Notes: a model not told the origin generated them from the letters alone. 6,998 bases of DNA from Bacteroidota bacterium (GCA_021796135.1 JAJYOQ010000217.1:1-6998); one strand, 5' to 3'; shown: positions 1-6,998, counted from the stretch's first letter. A program made the numbers and translations.

Positions 1-374
1 ATAAAGTAGTCGATCCAATAGAAATATATGCCGATAAAGAAAAAATTAAAAGTGTATTCTTAAATTTAATCGATAATGCAATTAAATACTCTTTCGATAA
101 CCAAATAGTTACAATAACTCTGCAAAAAATATCTAATAATAAAATACAAATATGTTTTGAAAATATCGGACGCGGAATTAGTCCCGAAGAGGTGCCTTTT
201 ATATTTAACCGGTTTTATAGGTCCAATGAGATCCGCGCTGAAATAAGCGGACACGGGCTGGGCTTGGCAATTGCCAAAGATATTATAGATTTACATAAGG
301 GAGAAGTAAATATTGAAAGCGATGCCGGAAATAAAACCATTTTTAGGGTGATACTTCCCATTAATTTCGCATAA
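1..374 (+). CDS. Sensor histidine kinase, C-terminal ATPase domain (5' partial)
   Basis: This is the last 123 codons of a two-component sensor histidine kinase; the first complete codon is at position 3, and the sensor, membrane and phospho-acceptor (HisKA) parts lie outside the window. The visible part is a nearly complete HATPase_c (GHKL) domain that binds ATP to phosphorylate the kinase's own histidine. Numbering from the first visible codon, the N box is FLNLIDNAIKYS (19-30), the G1 box is ENIGRGI (53-59), the F box is FNRFYRS (68-74) and the G2 box is GHGLGLAIAK (83-92). The domain ends with the usual strand shortly before the TAA. The G1 box has Asn where most kinases have the adenine-contacting Asp, a substitution also found in functional CusS-type kinases. 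The spacing and FYR motif fit the large HisKA/OmpR-linked class. No response regulator is visible; it may lie upstream. The signal sensed cannot be deduced. Confidence 0.93.
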   Translation, partial: KVVDPIEIYADKEKIKSVFLNLIDNAIKYSFDNQIVTITLQKISNNKIQICFENIGRGISPEEVPFIFNRFYRSNEIRAEISGHGLGLAIAKDIIDLHKGEVNIESDAGNKTIFRVILPINFA

Positions 375-440
375 TTTTTCATCTTATTTTCATGTTTGAT
401 TTGTAACTTAACCCTTTTATTATCCAATTTTAGAAGTAAA

Positions 441-2864
441 ATGCAAAGAAAAATACCGATTATACTAATTTCAATATTCACTCTTTTTAATTATACATTT
501 AGCCAGCAGAAAAGTTTATCAATAATAAAAGGGACAATAACGGGTAAAGTTATTGATGAATCGACAAAAAAACCGGTAGAATTTTCAAATGTTATTCTTT
601 TTAATAAAAAAAATAATGCGCAAATAACCGGTGCTGTTACAAATAATGAAGGAAATTTTACTCTAAAAGAAATTAAACCCGGAGAATATTATTTATATGT
701 CCAATTTGTCGGATATGCCCGAAATAAAGTTGATAAAATTTTAATTAACAAATCAAATACAGCTATAGATTTAGGGAAAATTTATTTAAATCCTTCGGCA
801 ATTAAAATGCAAAACGTATTGATCGAGGGAAAACGATCACCTATATCATATGAATTGGACAAAAAAGTAATAGATGTTAGTCAAATGCAGACCGCAATGT
901 CAGGTACTGCAGCAGATGTACTTCAAAATGTACCTTCAGTCAGCGTAGATATCGATGGAACCGTTAGTCTCAGAGGAAGCACTGATTTTACTGTTTTAAT
1001 TGACGGGCGTCCGTCAGTTATGTCTGCACAAGATGCGCTTCAGCAGATACCTGCAAGTTCAATTAAGAATATCGAAGTAATAACAAATCCTTCAGCTAAA
1101 TATGATGCTAGCGGAACAGCCGGCATTATTAATATTATTCTTAAGAAAAATACTAATTTAGGACTAAGCGGAATCGTTGATATTACCGGCGGTTTGAATG
1201 ATAAATTCGGAGGCAGTTTTCTCTTTCAATACAAAACTAATTTAATTAGCTATGATTTTGGTTTGGACTTTAATCATAGATCCTTTCCCGGAACAAACTT
1301 ACAAGAAAAGCAATTTATCATTGGGAATACGATTTCTTATCTTAATTCGAACGGTAGTATGCTATGGCAAAGAATTTTGTCGGGAATAAGAGGAGGAATT
1401 AATTTTAATTTGAGCGAAAATGATAATCTATCTTTAGGCGCAAGATACGGCGCTAGGTCATTTCATAGGAATTCTACGTTGAACTATGATCAGTGGTCTA
1501 ATGTTGATGCTAATATTTATTATTATTTAAGTAACACAAACGGAAATCATTCAGGAACTTTTTACGCTTTGAATGCTAATTATCTTCATATGTTTACGGG
1601 GAAAGGGAATGAACTTACGGGTGAATTTTTCTTTAGTCATAATAATTCAAATGAAGCTGCTATGACGGTATCTACTCAAAATAATATTCAATTAGACGGA
1701 ACAAAAACTACAGAGCTTGGTCCGCAAACTCAGATTAGAGGCAAAATTGATTACGTTTTACCGATTACTAAGTTTGAAAAATTCTCAGCAGGAGCTGAAT
1801 ATCAGAGCAGAATCTCTCAAGATATAAATAAATTATATCTGTTTGACTCAACCAATTATAATTATGATTTTCAACCTCAATTTAGCAATACTAATGATTT
1901 TAACCGTACCCGGTTTGCAGCGTATTCAATCTTTTCTAATCAATGGGATAGTCTGGGAGTTCAAATTGGTGTTCGTGCAGAATATACTTATCAGTTTGTA
2001 AAATTAGAAGAAACGAATCAACAATTTTCATTTAATAGATGGGATTTTTTCCCTTCACTGCACTCATCATATAACTTAGCCAACGGGACCCAAATAATGG
2101 CGAGTTATTCACGGCGAATTGAGCGACCTGACGGCGGTGACCTTGAGCCATTTTATACCTGGTTCAATGCAAATAATGTCCGAATCGGTAATCCTAATCT
2201 TAAGCCCGAATTAATTGATTCTTATGAGTTAGGGTATCAAACTTTTCTGGGATCATTATCATTTTCTAATGATTTTTATTACCGGTTTACTCATGACAAA
2301 ATCGAACATCTGAATTCTGTTTATGCAGAAAATGTAACATTGAATTCAATAGCAAATGTCGGTACCGACTATTCAATCGGAGCAGAGTTTATGATTCTTT
2401 TTAATCCTATCAAATTATGGGAGTTAAATTTAATGGGTGATCTTTATGACTACAGAATTCAGGGTGCAATTAGCAACGTTTCATTTGCAAAAGAAAGCTT
2501 TAACTGGAGTATTAAAAATAATAATGTATTTAAAATTACATCTTCTACTGACTTACAGTTAAATACAAGATACTATAGTCCTTCGGTTTCGGCACAAGGG
2601 AAATGGGAAGGATTTTTTGTAACTGATCTTGCCGTAAAACAAGATTTTATGGAAAAGAAACTTTCATTGATCTTACAAATTAATGATCTTTTTAAAACCG
2701 GAAAACGAGAATTTACTTCTCAGGGGATCGATTTCTATAATTATAATTATTTCACCAGACAGGCGCCAATGGTTATGCTGAATATCAAATTTAATTTTAA
2801 TAATTATAAGGAACAGAAGACTTCAAACGAAAATCCACAGGATAATGGCAGCCAGGCTGAATAA
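441..2864 (+). CDS. TonB-dependent-receptor-like outer-membrane beta-barrel protein
   Basis: An 807-residue outer-membrane protein. Residues 1-21 form a signal peptide (MQRK, hydrophobic core, likely cut before QQ at 22). Residues 31-115 are a carboxypeptidase-regulatory-like beta-sandwich (GTITGKVID ... TNNEGNFTL ... PGEYYLYVQFVGY). Residues 125-235 form a TonB-receptor plug (ADVLQNVPSVSVD, VSLRGS at 175-180, VLIDGRPS at 185-192, NPSAKYDASGTAGIINI at 215-231). From about 245 to 790 there is an aromatic-rich, alternating-strand barrel of the outer-membrane beta-barrel family type (PF14905-like), followed by a short polar tail. The order and length fit Bacteroidota TonB-dependent receptors of unknown substrate; it is not a typical SusC (shorter, no SusD neighbour). 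I chose ATG 441 because a start at the upstream TTG (396) would put 15 extra residues before an obvious signal peptide. There is no clear Shine-Dalgarno sequence and no obvious TonB box. The gap to the kinase gene is 66 bp, so co-transcription is possible but unproven. Confidence 0.9.
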   Translation: MQRKIPIILISIFTLFNYTFSQQKSLSIIKGTITGKVIDESTKKPVEFSNVILFNKKNNAQITGAVTNNEGNFTLKEIKPGEYYLYVQFVGYARNKVDKILINKSNTAIDLGKIYLNPSAIKMQNVLIEGKRSPISYELDKKVIDVSQMQTAMSGTAADVLQNVPSVSVDIDGTVSLRGSTDFTVLIDGRPSVMSAQDALQQIPASSIKNIEVITNPSAKYDASGTAGIINIILKKNTNLGLSGIVDITGGLNDKFGGSFLFQYKTNLISYDFGLDFNHRSFPGTNLQEKQFIIGNTISYLNSNGSMLWQRILSGIRGGINFNLSENDNLSLGARYGARSFHRNSTLNYDQWSNVDANIYYYLSNTNGNHSGTFYALNANYLHMFTGKGNELTGEFFFSHNNSNEAAMTVSTQNNIQLDGTKTTELGPQTQIRGKIDYVLPITKFEKFSAGAEYQSRISQDINKLYLFDSTNYNYDFQPQFSNTNDFNRTRFAAYSIFSNQWDSLGVQIGVRAEYTYQFVKLEETNQQFSFNRWDFFPSLHSSYNLANGTQIMASYSRRIERPDGGDLEPFYTWFNANNVRIGNPNLKPELIDSYELGYQTFLGSLSFSNDFYYRFTHDKIEHLNSVYAENVTLNSIANVGTDYSIGAEFMILFNPIKLWELNLMGDLYDYRIQGAISNVSFAKESFNWSIKNNNVFKITSSTDLQLNTRYYSPSVSAQGKWEGFFVTDLAVKQDFMEKKLSLILQINDLFKTGKREFTSQGIDFYNYNYFTRQAPMVMLNIKFNFNNYKEQKTSNENPQDNGSQAE

Positions 2865-3013
2865 ATAATGAACAATTATTAAGATATTAATTAGTACCTA
2901 TGTATATATATCACAATATGTATTTAAAATGGTATAAAAAATAATTTAAATTGGTTAACGGCATTCCTTTTCAATATTTTTAATTAATAAATCAAAATAA
3001 TTATTGACCATTG

Positions 3014-4345
3014 ATGAATAAAGAAAATCTATTTAAGAATTTTTTTAAATTTACAAGTATAGTTACTGATTATTTCCCTAAATATGGTTCACGCATTCTT
3101 GATTTTGTGTTTCTAAATCTTTTAGGAAATAGACTTTTAATATTGTTCCTTTCTAAACAAGCAGAATTCCGTATAAGAAAAGTCAAAGATTTCAGCAAAA
3201 TACTGGTGGTTTCGGATTTGAATATTGGAGATGCTGTTATATGTTCTAGCGGTGTATCAGCTTTCAGGGAAATATTTCCTAAAGCTGAAATAGATTATGT
3301 TATTAAGAAGTCTGCCGTTAAACTCTTAGCAGGTAATAAAGAAATCTCTAATTTGTACGGGCTATTTGTCGGTGCTCCGTATCCAAATGAAAACGATTTA
3401 AAGGAACTTTCCTTGCTTGCACAAAGTAAGAAATATGATCTAATAATTAATTATAGCCCAATGATAAATGATAAAATATTCGGGGAAAATAATGTAATTA
3501 ATTATTCTTTAATGGTTGCGGGATTAGTTAAAAACGAAAAACACAAAAAATCAATAAATAGTATTTCATATAAAGCATATGATTTTATTATAAAATTGAT
3601 CGGTAATAATTTAAACAATAAAAGCGGAGACAAATTTACAGGACCAAAAGTTTTTCTATCGGATGAAGCTGTAGCTAATGCTAAAGAATTTTTAAATATA
3701 AATCATGTATTATCCGATTACCCCATAATAATGTTTAACCCAGAAACCACAGCTAAATTTACTCGAATACCTTTCAACACCCAATTTGATATTTTAAATA
3801 GGCTACTTGAATCTTCAAGTCAGATTTTATTAGGATCAAGCAGAATCGAAAAAGGCATTGAGATTGAATTATTTAATTCTTTGCCCGAAGCCAAAAAAAA
3901 TAAAATTATAATAATTCCTGATAGTTTTAAACTTGACGTATTTACTGCTTTAATAGATTTGTCTGACATCTTTATTACCGGTGATACAGGACCGCTTCAT
4001 TTAGCCGCAGCTAGAAAATACTTAAAAAATAATAATAAGAGTTTAAGAAATAAAACAGCTGTATTCTCTATTTTTGGCAGCACACCTTCAAGAATGTACG
4101 GTTTCGATTCAAAAACCCCGGGATATTTTGCAGCAAATCAGGATGCGCCATCAAGAGCATTCATTTCTAAAAGTCCTTGTAGAAATATTACGTGCATAAA
4201 TAAATTAGCTAAAACTTGCGCAGAAGTCCGATGTTTTAATGGCCTTGATGTTGACGAAATTATATCTGAATCGTTTCAGCATTTAAAATCAACAGGAAAA
4301 CATCTTGCCGTTTTAGACAGTAACAGTTATATTTCACACCAATAA
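3014..4345 (+). CDS. Glycosyltransferase family 9 protein (heptosyltransferase-like)
   Basis: A 443-residue GT-B fold glycosyltransferase of family 9, the family of ADP-heptose:LPS heptosyltransferases. It probably acts on the cytoplasmic face of the inner membrane during LPS core or surface glycan assembly. The N-terminal Rossmann half starts at KILVVSDLNIGDA (62-74). D73 in the IGD motif matches the proposed catalytic Asp of WaaC (D13). The pattern FPKAEIDYV follows, as usual. The C-terminal nucleotide-sugar half holds MFNPETTAKF, the donor motif GDTGPLHLAAA (323-333) and VFSIFGST. Near the end are four cysteines, C389, C394, C402 and C407. It is longer than the typical 330-360 residues because of about 60 extra N-terminal residues with a hydrophobic stretch (28-47) and a longer linker. 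ATG 3014 is preferred to the TTG one codon upstream. No Shine-Dalgarno is seen. The exact sugar and acceptor cannot be told. The LysE-type gene starts 36 bp downstream, suggesting an operon. Confidence 0.88.
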   Translation: MNKENLFKNFFKFTSIVTDYFPKYGSRILDFVFLNLLGNRLLILFLSKQAEFRIRKVKDFSKILVVSDLNIGDAVICSSGVSAFREIFPKAEIDYVIKKSAVKLLAGNKEISNLYGLFVGAPYPNENDLKELSLLAQSKKYDLIINYSPMINDKIFGENNVINYSLMVAGLVKNEKHKKSINSISYKAYDFIIKLIGNNLNNKSGDKFTGPKVFLSDEAVANAKEFLNINHVLSDYPIIMFNPETTAKFTRIPFNTQFDILNRLLESSSQILLGSSRIEKGIEIELFNSLPEAKKNKIIIIPDSFKLDVFTALIDLSDIFITGDTGPLHLAAARKYLKNNNKSLRNKTAVFSIFGSTPSRMYGFDSKTPGYFAANQDAPSRAFISKSPCRNITCINKLAKTCAEVRCFNGLDVDEIISESFQHLKSTGKHLAVLDSNSYISHQ

Positions 4346-4381
4346 TCTCATCCAATAGATAATTTAGATAATAAATATTTT

Positions 4382-5023
4382 ATGAATACGTTTTGGTTTA
4401 TTGTTTTAACATACATTATGGGAATTTTAACGGCTATTCCGATTGGAGCTACGCAGATTGAAATAGCCAAACGTTCATTAAATAATCACAGACGAACTGC
4501 TGTAATGGTGGCTCTTGGTTCTGTTTCTTCTGATTTAATGTATGGTTTTATAGCAATGTTTGGAGTAGCTCCTTTTCTTAAAGAGAAGGTTGTAATAGCA
4601 GTTTTCGGATTAGCTGCTACCGCTATTTTATGGATGCTTGCTTTCTTTACATTTCGTGATAGTGCTAAATCTAATATGCTTGAATTAAGTCACCCTACCT
4701 TGAAAAGCAAAAGATTGTCTTTTGTTATCGGGTTTTCATTAGCTGTAACAAACCCAATGATGATTATTTGGTGGTTAATCGGAGAAAAATTCATTAAAGA
4801 TTTAGGTGTAGTCGAAAATTTTGATCCGCACACTTCACTTCTTTATCTGGCAGTTGGGGGTTTTGGACTTTTTACTTACCTCTTCGTATTGGCAAATACT
4901 CTATTCTGGTCAAAAAAACTAATTACAAATGAAATGATGAAGAAGATTAACTCGGGTCTTGGAGTAGTGCTTATCCTTTTGTCATTATATTTTCTTATCA
5001 GCTCACTCCGAATATTGTTATAA
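4382..5023 (+). CDS. LysE/RhtB-family exporter
   Basis: A 213-residue inner-membrane protein of the LysE/RhtB superfamily, whose members export amino acids and similar small solutes using the ion gradient. Length and six predicted hydrophobic segments (about 2-22, 38-62, 68-90, 111-135, 150-175, 188-212) match the family. The conserved first-helix region is PIGATQIEIAKRSL (20-33), corresponding to the family's PxGP motif with Ala in place of the last Pro. Next comes the glycine/aspartate helix ALGSVSSDLMYG (44-55, D51). The NP motif of the second half is seen as TNPMMIIWW (123-131). A charged cytoplasmic loop (about 91-110) separates the two halves. The start ATG has no Shine-Dalgarno sequence, and the gene lies 36 bp after the glycosyltransferase with no terminator between them, so it is likely translated from a shared transcript. 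The substrate is unknown; amino-acid export is only the family default. Confidence 0.85.
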   Translation: MNTFWFIVLTYIMGILTAIPIGATQIEIAKRSLNNHRRTAVMVALGSVSSDLMYGFIAMFGVAPFLKEKVVIAVFGLAATAILWMLAFFTFRDSAKSNMLELSHPTLKSKRLSFVIGFSLAVTNPMMIIWWLIGEKFIKDLGVVENFDPHTSLLYLAVGGFGLFTYLFVLANTLFWSKKLITNEMMKKINSGLGVVLILLSLYFLISSLRILL

Positions 5024-5077
5024 AATTTATTAAATAAAAGTGATTTTAGCTTTCATATTCATTTCATAATTGGAACA

Positions 5078-5085
5078 TAAATTTG
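5078..5085 (+). promoter_or_regulatory. Candidate Bacteroidota -7 promoter element (TAAATTTG)
   Basis: TAAATTTG is an exact match to the Bacteroidota primary-sigma -7 consensus TAnnTTTG and lies 33 bp before the PepSY-like gene's start codon. It would give a short leader that still contains the Shine-Dalgarno site. The -33 TTTG partner is poor: the nearest is TTTC at 5051-5054 with a 23-base gap, longer than the usual 19-21. A perfect TATAAT at 5097-5102 is a less likely promoter, because transcription from it would start within the ribosome binding site. Confidence 0.4.
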
Positions 5086-5105
5086 CCTTAACAATATATA
5101 ATTTT

Positions 5106-5111
5106 AAGGAG
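5106..5111 (+). promoter_or_regulatory. Shine-Dalgarno site AAGGAG of the PepSY-like gene
   Basis: AAGGAG lies 7 bases before ATG 5119 and fixes that start. It is the only strong ribosome binding site in the window; the other four complete genes begin without one. This suggests stronger or independently set translation of this gene. Confidence 0.8.
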
Positions 5112-5118
5112 TTCTAAA

Positions 5119-5622
5119 ATGAAACAAACAAAATTTTATCATCTTTCTTTTATAGTAATGCTGACAGTGGTTTTTACTTCATGCATAAATCTTTTTGCAC
5201 AAGATAAAAAGATTAGTGAAAAAAACGTCCCTGCAGTGGTTATGAGTGCTTTTCATAAAGCTTATCCCAAAGCTGTAATTAAGGGCACAAGCATTGAAAC
5301 TGAAAAGGGGAAAAAGAATTTTGAGATTGAAAGCTTGGAAGGTACCAAGCATATTGATTTATTAATAACACCCGCAGGGAAAATAACAGAAATTGAAGAA
5401 ACTATCCAAACTGATCAATTACCTTCGTCTGTAATGAATACCCTTGAAACAAAATTTAAGGGTTTGAAGGTTGAAAAGGCAGAAAAAGTTACGCACGGTG
5501 CTGTTTCGAATTATGAGCTTGTAATTGAAAGTAAGTCCGGTAAGTATGAAGTAAAATTGAATGAAACGGGTAAATTGTTGAAGACTGAAAAAGCAGGAAA
5601 AGAAGCCGATAACGCAGATTAG
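5119..5622 (+). CDS. Exported PepSY-like (BLIP-like fold) protein
   Basis: A 167-residue secreted or periplasmic protein of the PepSY-like family (PF11396 type), common in Bacteroidota and of unknown role. The N-terminus is a signal peptide: KQTK, hydrophobic residues 9-27, then a probable signal peptidase I cut at A27 before QDKK. C22 in FTSC could alternatively be a lipoprotein site, but -3 is Phe and the hydrophobic INLFA follows. The mature part has two similar halves, about 36-95 and 100-158. Each starts with a helix (VPAVVMSAFHKAYPKA; LPSSVMNTLETKFKGL), followed by beta strands ending in a glycine turn (TPAGKITEIEE; NETGKLLKTEK). The tail (159-167) is short and polar, and the protein is lysine/glutamate-rich. 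It has its own ribosome site, a candidate promoter and a downstream terminator, so it appears to be a one-gene unit. A role as a periplasmic binding or inhibitory protein is speculation from the fold. Confidence 0.82.
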   Translation: MKQTKFYHLSFIVMLTVVFTSCINLFAQDKKISEKNVPAVVMSAFHKAYPKAVIKGTSIETEKGKKNFEIESLEGTKHIDLLITPAGKITEIEETIQTDQLPSSVMNTLETKFKGLKVEKAEKVTHGAVSNYELVIESKSGKYEVKLNETGKLLKTEKAGKEADNAD

Positions 5623-5637
5623 TAATTATTCAAAATT

Positions 5638-5680
5638 GTGCTGCATATTAAGTTTTTGTAAATTTATGCAGCACCTTTTT
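5638..5680 (+). terminator. Intrinsic terminator after the PepSY-like gene
   Basis: A perfect 10-bp inverted repeat, GTGCTGCATA (5638-5647) and TATGCAGCAC (5665-5674), encloses a 17-base loop and is followed by CTTTTTATTT (5675-5684). It starts 15 bases after the TAG at 5620-5622. The stem has five G/C pairs, unusually many for an intergenic stretch here, and the T tract is immediate, so rho-independent termination is well supported. It separates the PepSY-like gene from the TolC-family gene. Confidence 0.82.
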
Positions 5681-5714
5681 ATTTCAGAATCATATTATTC
5701 TACTCGAAAAACAA

Positions 5715-6962
5715 ATGCGAAATATAATTTTAATTACCATAATAAGTTTACTATTTCAACAGAATTTCTTTGCTCAAACAGATAGTTTATCTCTAAGCAA
5801 GGCCATTGAACTTGCACTGAAACATAATCAGAATATTACTTTGGCTAATCAAGAAATTGAAAAAAGCCAGGAGGCTCTAAAAGAAGTTAAATCAAATCTT
5901 TATCCTTCTCTTTATGGGAGTAGTCATTATCTATATGCCCCGGAAAATGGTTATGACCCGGTAGTTACCAACGGTGGTGAATACGGACTTCAGCTTAATG
6001 CAAATTATACTTTATTTGACGGCGGCATTCGCAGTGCTTTAATAAAAAAAGCTTCAATTAATGTCGAAGGAAAAAATCTAAGCCTTTCACAAACGAAAAC
6101 CGAAATACGATATTTGGTTAGAATCTTTTTTTATCAAGTTATTGAGGCTCAAAATGAGTTAGAATCTCAAAGGAAGGGTGTTAAAGAATTAAATGAGTAT
6201 CTCGGATTGTTGGAGCAATTAAAAGCTGGTGGAGGTGCATCCGAAAGTGATGTGCTGAAAGCTAGAGTAGATTTGAATAATCTAATTATTTCTCTTGAAA
6301 CAACAAAACAGAAAATTGCAAAATTGAAGTTCGGTATGAATAATTTGCTTGGTAGAAAGATAGATAAACCAATTAATTTTTATGAAGACGCGGTTATGGA
6401 TACATCTATAATTCAAAGTCTCGACTTAAATAAAATGATTGATTTGGAAATTGCGCAAAATCGTGCGAAGGAGAGCAGTTACGATATAAACATTACAAAA
6501 GGTGAAAAACTGCCGCAGCTTTCTATTACGGGTGATGCTGGAGTTCTCGGCGTAAAACCAAATAACATTAAACAAGATGCCGGATACTCTGTCTTTATTT
6601 CTTTTAGTGTCCCTCTTTTTACGTGGGGGAGAATAAATAGTAAGATCCAACAAGCCGAAATCTCACAAAAAGAAGCATTAACTAATGTCGATTTAACTGA
6701 TAGAGCTCTTCAAACACAGCGCTTATCGATATTAAGTGAGATAGAGCTATCTAAAAAGAATATGATAGATTATAAATCGTCAATTAAAATTGCAGAAGAA
6801 AATTATCTTTCATCCGAAGCACGCTTCAAGGGCGGCAGCGGCACTAACCTTGACGTTCTTGACGCTCACCGTTTAGTAATTCAGGGTGAATTAGATTATT
6901 GGAACTCTGTTTTGCAATTCCAAAGTGCAAAAGCTAATTTGCTCAGATTATATGGTATGTAA
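5715..6962 (+). CDS. TolC-family outer-membrane efflux channel
   Basis: A 415-residue outer-membrane factor of the TolC/OEP family, which forms a trimeric barrel plus periplasmic helical tunnel for tripartite efflux or type I secretion. Residues 1-20 are a signal peptide (MRNI, hydrophobic core, FFA, cut before Q21). The two OEP repeats are visible. Repeat one runs SLSKAIELALKHN (26-38), barrel strands ending YTLFDGG (98-104), then a long helix with LKAGGGASESDVLKAR. Repeat two has the strand VPLFTWGRINSKI (from 299), a long helix, then GGSGTNLDVLDAHR (373-386) and the usual closing LLRLYGM. The length is at the short end of the family (about 420-480). ATG 5715 directly precedes the signal peptide; there is no Shine-Dalgarno sequence. 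It lies 35 bp after the terminator tract, so it should have its own promoter, and it probably heads an efflux operon with a membrane-fusion protein and pump beyond the window. Confidence 0.93.
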   Translation: MRNIILITIISLLFQQNFFAQTDSLSLSKAIELALKHNQNITLANQEIEKSQEALKEVKSNLYPSLYGSSHYLYAPENGYDPVVTNGGEYGLQLNANYTLFDGGIRSALIKKASINVEGKNLSLSQTKTEIRYLVRIFFYQVIEAQNELESQRKGVKELNEYLGLLEQLKAGGGASESDVLKARVDLNNLIISLETTKQKIAKLKFGMNNLLGRKIDKPINFYEDAVMDTSIIQSLDLNKMIDLEIAQNRAKESSYDINITKGEKLPQLSITGDAGVLGVKPNNIKQDAGYSVFISFSVPLFTWGRINSKIQQAEISQKEALTNVDLTDRALQTQRLSILSEIELSKKNMIDYKSSIKIAEENYLSSEARFKGGSGTNLDVLDAHRLVIQGELDYWNSVLQFQSAKANLLRLYGM

Positions 6963-6998
6963 AATTTATTTCATTAATAAATCAATATGCTTGGTACC

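Noticed and set aside
396..440. TTG start 15 codons upstream of the receptor's ATG
   Set aside because: It would place extra residues ahead of a textbook signal peptide; ATG 441 is the better start. TTGATTTG at 396-403 resembles a -7 element, but its second base is wrong and no -33 element is suitably placed.
66..481. Open reading frames on the minus strand opposite the kinase end
   Set aside because: They lie antisense to the kinase's HATPase motifs (the second also runs past its stop to 481), have no recognisable domains and no start signals; they are shadows of the kinase gene.
2864..2880. Short inverted repeat AATAAT/ATTATT after the receptor gene
   Set aside because: It is a six-base A/T-only stem without a T tract, expected by chance in such AT-rich sequence; not a credible terminator.
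2951..2980. TTGGTT-N18-TATTTT as a sigma-70-like promoter before the glycosyltransferase
   Set aside because: Both elements are imperfect and AT-rich intergenic sequence gives such matches often. A promoter somewhere in this 149-bp gap is likely, but I cannot place it.
5097..5102. Perfect TATAAT before the PepSY-like gene
   Set aside because: Transcription would start inside the Shine-Dalgarno site, and the nearest TTG-containing -35 (5070-5075) is 21 bases away, so it is probably chance.
6426..6653. A 75-codon minus-strand reading frame inside the TolC gene
   Set aside because: It is fully antisense to a well-supported OEP domain and has no domain or ribosome site.
1..6998. Search by eye for tRNA or rRNA genes, CRISPR repeats, insertion sequences, attachment sites and riboswitches
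   Set aside because: Nothing was found. Intergenic gaps are all under 150 bp, and no long direct repeats or transposase-like frames are present.

Overview
The window is AT-rich (about one third G+C, judged by eye) and fully ordinary in gene density. All genes lie on the + strand. The gene content points to a Gram-negative member of the Bacteroidota/FCB group, possibly an Ignavibacteria-like lineage. The evidence is a two-membrane protein set: a TonB-dependent-receptor-like protein with an N-terminal carboxypeptidase-regulatory-like domain and a PF14905-type barrel, a PepSY-like periplasmic protein and a TolC-type channel. Most starts lack a Shine-Dalgarno sequence, several signal peptides end in S/A followed by Q, and one gene has a TAnnTTTG promoter element. 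The assignment is inference from gene style, not from a marker gene.

Layout: 1-374 is the C-terminal ATP-binding domain of a sensor histidine kinase, cut by the window edge. At 441-2864 is an 807-residue outer-membrane TonB-dependent-receptor-like protein. After a 149-bp AT-rich gap, 3014-4345 encodes a family 9 glycosyltransferase (heptosyltransferase-like). It is followed 36 bp later by a LysE/RhtB-type small-molecule exporter (4382-5023), and the two are probably co-transcribed. At 5119-5622 is an exported PepSY-like protein with its own Shine-Dalgarno site, a candidate promoter upstream and a clear intrinsic terminator downstream (5638-5680), so it looks like an independent one-gene unit. 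At 5715-6962 is a TolC-family outer-membrane efflux channel. The window ends 36 bp after it, where the adaptor and pump genes of an efflux operon would be expected.

The common theme is the cell envelope: sensing (kinase), outer-membrane transport (receptor-like barrel, TolC), surface glycan assembly (GT9) and inner-membrane export (LysE). I see no evidence for a defence system, mobile element, CRISPR array, RNA gene or any clearly undescribed system. The findings below are modest and local.
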